A DNA stretch of 64,000 bases from Pseudomonas neuropathica (GTDB lineage: Bacteria > Pseudomonadota > Gammaproteobacteria > Pseudomonadales > Pseudomonadaceae): positions 62,001-126,000 of the forward strand of contig NZ_JACOPX010000013.1 of NCBI RefSeq assembly GCF_015461835.1. The letters run 5' to 3'. The notes under the pieces are model-generated. The model worked only from the letters and a program-made list of their open reading frames with translations, had not been told where the DNA came from and ran no database searches. Both the position numbers and the translations under genes were made by a program. Below, one piece after another: positions 61,837-64,000 of this stretch. Position 1 is the stretch's first letter, and each line of letters opens with the position of its first letter.

Positions 61837-63338
61837 CAGTCGATCACCCGTCCTTTCAGTGCGAAGAGACCTTGCGGACGTTTCTGGATAAACAGAATGA
61901 TCAGCGCGAGGATCAGGATCTTGCCAAGCACCGCACCGATCTGCGGTTCAAGAATCTTGTTGGCGATACCGAGGCCGAAGGCCGCCAGCACGCTACCGGC
62001 CAATTGGCCGACGCCGCCGAGCACCACCACCAGGAACGAGTCGATGATGTAGCTCTGGCCGAGATCCGGGCCGACGTTGCCGATCTGGCTCAGCGCCACG
62101 CCGCCGAGGCCGGCGATGCCTGAACCGAGGCCAAAGGCGAGCATGTCCACGCGCCCGGTCGGCACGCCGCAGCAGGCGGCCATATTGCGGTTTTGAGTGA
62201 CGGCGCGAACGTTGAGACCAAGGCGGGTTTTGTTCAGCAGCAGCCAGGTCAGTACGACGACGAACAGTGCGAAGGCGATGATGACGATGCGGTTATACGG
62301 CAGCACCAGATTCGGCAGCACTTGAATGCCACCGGACAGCCACGCCGGGTTGGCGACTTCAACGTTCTGCGCGCCGAACAACAAACGCACAAGTTGAATC
62401 AGCATCAGGCTGATGCCCCAGGTGGCGAGCAGGGTTTCCAGTGGCCGGCCGTAGAGGTGGCGAATTACCGTGCGCTCCAGGGCCATGCCGATTGCCGCCG
62501 TGACAAAAAACGCCACCGGCAGGGCGATCAGCGGGTAGAACTCGATGGCTTGCGGTGCGTAGCGCTGGAACATCAACTGCACCACGTACGTCGAGTAGGC
62601 GCCGAGCATCAGCATTTCGCCGTGGGCCATGTTGATCACGCCGAGCAGGCCGAACGTGATCGCCAGACCGAGCGCGGCCAACAGCAGGATCGAGCCGAGC
62701 GACATGCCGCTGAAGGCCTGGCCGAGGATCTCGCCGATCAGCAGTTTGCGTTTGACTTGCGCGAGGCTGGTTTCCGCGGCGGTGCGCACGCCGGCATCGC
62801 TTTCGACGCCGGGTTCGAGCAAACCTTCAAGGCGTGTTCGCGCCAGTGGGTCGCCGGTTTCGCCGAGCAGGCGTACAGCGGCGAGGCGCACCGCCGGGTC
62901 GCTGTCGACCAGTTGCAGATTGGCCAGCGCCAGGCTCAGAGCGGCATGGACGCTTTCGTCTTTTTCGCCAGCCAGTTGCTGGTCGAGGAATTTCAGCTGC
63001 GCGGGTTTCGCGCTTTTCTGCAATTGCTGCGCGGCAGCCAGACGGATTTTGGCGTCGGCGGCGAGCAACTGGTGGCTGGCCATGGCGGTGTCGATCAGAC
63101 CTCGCAGGCGATTGTTCAGGCGCAGGGTTTTTGGCTGGCCATCGATGGTCAGTTCGCCTTGTTGCAGGGCGTTGATCAGTTCGATACGGGCCGGATCGGG
63201 CTGCGCGGCCCAGGTTTCCAACAGTTTGGCTTGTTGCACGGGATTGGCCGCGACGAAGTCTTCGGCGTCGCCAGCGTGGGCCAGCATTGGCAACAAGAGT
63301 GCGATGGCACAGATAAAGCGGTAGAGAGCAGTGGGCAT
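61836..63338 (-). CDS. urtB: Urea ABC transporter permease UrtB
   Basis: 500 residues from ATG 63338 (AGGA eight bases upstream). An in-frame TTG at 63356 is less likely. The signal peptide ends A-H-A near residue 23, a ~180-residue periplasmic helical domain with HEAT-like A-V-R-L-L-G and E-S-V-H-A-A repeats follows, and then a LivH-type channel with about eight helices (L-G-V-I-N-M-A-H-G-E-M). The long periplasmic front is normal for UrtB and absent from BraD. Confidence 0.95.
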   Translation of the reverse strand: MPTALYRFICAIALLLPMLAHAGDAEDFVAANPVQQAKLLETWAAQPDPARIELINALQQGELTIDGQPKTLRLNNRLRGLIDTAMASHQLLAADAKIRLAAAQQLQKSAKPAQLKFLDQQLAGEKDESVHAALSLALANLQLVDSDPAVRLAAVRLLGETGDPLARTRLEGLLEPGVESDAGVRTAAETSLAQVKRKLLIGEILGQAFSGMSLGSILLLAALGLAITFGLLGVINMAHGEMLMLGAYSTYVVQLMFQRYAPQAIEFYPLIALPVAFFVTAAIGMALERTVIRHLYGRPLETLLATWGISLMLIQLVRLLFGAQNVEVANPAWLSGGIQVLPNLVLPYNRIVIIAFALFVVVLTWLLLNKTRLGLNVRAVTQNRNMAACCGVPTGRVDMLAFGLGSGIAGLGGVALSQIGNVGPDLGQSYIIDSFLVVVLGGVGQLAGSVLAAFGLGIANKILEPQIGAVLGKILILALIILFIQKRPQGLFALKGRVID

Positions 63339-63359
63339 TGGTGGTGTCCTGTTCAACCG

Positions 63360-63520
63360 CCCCTCACCCTAACCCTCTCCCGGAGGGAGAGGGGACTGAC
63401 CGAGGTGTCTGGACGATATTTTGCGACCTGCGAATTCGAGTCGAACTCAAGCTTTGAAAAGCATGAAGATCGGCTCCCTTTCCCCCTCTACCCCTTGGGG
63501 GAGAGGGTTGGGGTGAGGGG
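63360..63520. repeat. CCCTCACCC palindromic element, single unit, between urtA and urtB
   Basis: CCCCTCACCCTAACCCTCTC and GAGAGGGTTGGGGTGAGGGG arms bound about 160 bases. The spacer shares GAATTCGAGTCGAACTCA-like sequence with the copy at 56001. It could act as a differential mRNA stability hairpin after urtA. Confidence 0.9.
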
Positions 63521-63558
63521 GAAAAGATCTCCGCCTCACCACAAAACCCAAGTCAGAC

Positions 63559-64000
63559 TCAGTTGCTCTTCACCGCATAATCCGGCTTCTTGTCGTTGCC
63601 CTGAATGAACGGGCTCCACGGTTGCGCGCGGATCGGCCCTTCGGTCTGCCACACGACGTTGAACTGACCGTCGCTCTGGATCTCGCCGATCATCACCGGT
63701 TTGTGCAGGTGGTGGTTGGTCTTGTCCATGGTCAGCGTGTAGCCGGACGGCGCGGCGAAGGTCTGGCCGGCGAGGGCTTCGCGGACTTTGTCGACGTCAG
63801 TGGATTTGGCTTTCTCGACCGCCTGCGCCCACATGTGGATGCCGACGTAAGTGGCTTCCATCGGGTCGTTGGTCACGGCTTTGTCGGCACCCGGCAGGTT
63901 GTGTTTCTTCGCGTAAGCCTTCCAGTCATCGACGAACTTCTTGTTCACCGGATTCTCGACGGACTCGAAGTAGTTCCAGGCCGCGAGGTTGCCCACCAGT
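63559..64000 (-). CDS. urtA: Urea ABC transporter substrate-binding protein UrtA, C-terminal part
   Basis: Only the last ~147 codons lie in the window, and the start is right of base 64000. The fragment has N-Y-F-E-S-V-E-N-P, D-P-M-E-A-T-Y-V-G-I, Y-T-L-T-M-D-x-x-N-H-H-L-H-K-P-V and P-W-S-P-F, all typical of UrtA, a type I periplasmic binding protein for urea. It is the first gene of the importer, with its promoter outside the window. Confidence 0.95.
   Translation of the reverse strand, partial: LVGNLAAWNYFESVENPVNKKFVDDWKAYAKKHNLPGADKAVTNDPMEATYVGIHMWAQAVEKAKSTDVDKVREALAGQTFAAPSGYTLTMDKTNHHLHKPVMIGEIQSDGQFNVVWQTEGPIRAQPWSPFIQGNDKKPDYAVKSN

Noticed and set aside
62193..63608. Plus-strand frame opposite urtB
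   Set aside because: It runs through the palindromic element and has no domain. urtB is certain on the other strand.

Overview
The window looks like chromosomal DNA of a fluorescent-group Pseudomonas. The evidence is a GC-rich sequence with typical Pseudomonas neighbourhoods (azurin-pncB-nadE, amaB-amaA, braCDEFG, ureEFG beside a DesT-like regulator, urtABCDE-ureDABC) and dense inverted REP pairs of two families between genes. No tRNA, rRNA, CRISPR array, insertion sequence or prophage was seen.

Left end (1-6.8 kb, minus): two large tandem genes encode effector- or toxin-like proteins. The downstream one, cut by the window edge, has three helical/leucine-rich modules followed by a NEL-type E3 ubiquitin ligase domain with a visible C-x-D motif. 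The upstream one shares its N-terminal module but has a different C-terminus. Next (7-16.4 kb, plus) come the radical SAM protein YgiQ and a three-gene transglutaminase / permuted ATP-grasp / alpha-E cluster of unknown substrate.

16.6-20.5 kb holds a small charged protein, a LOG-family phosphoribohydrolase, azurin and the pncB-nadE NAD salvage pair. 20.5-23.7 kb looks like an A+T-richer insert: two overlapping small genes, an 8-bp microsatellite, an alanine/glycine-type symporter and a divergent HTH regulator with a perfect palindrome between them. 23.7-27.7 kb is the pipecolate/lysine catabolic pair amaB-amaA with its LysR regulator. 28-33.2 kb is the branched-chain amino acid ABC importer braCDEFG, preceded by a consensus sigma-54 promoter with helically spaced repeats upstream. 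A roughly 800-bp non-coding stretch rich in DnaA-box-like 9-mers follows.

34-54 kb is a mosaic of housekeeping genes: an SDR, a cation diffusion facilitator, an AGE-family epimerase, the urease accessory block hupE/ureJ-ureG-ureF-ureE, a DesT-like TetR regulator, a secreted 14-residue-repeat protein, an AsmA-like protein, a ferritin-like protein, a LysR regulator with a divergent flavodoxin-fold oxidoreductase and SMR exporter, a lipase, an EamA transporter with a divergent AraC regulator, a PsiF protein, an AI-2E family transporter, and a YegD-like Hsp70 divergent from cbpA-cbpM.

54.2-64 kb (minus) is a urea uptake and urease cluster, urtABCDE then ureD-ureA-mddA-GNAT-ureB-ureC, reading leftward from the right edge. 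Urea enters through Urt, UreABC hydrolyses it, and UreD with the distant UreEFG block supplies nickel. The cluster is interrupted by three copies of a second palindromic repeat class and one REP pair.
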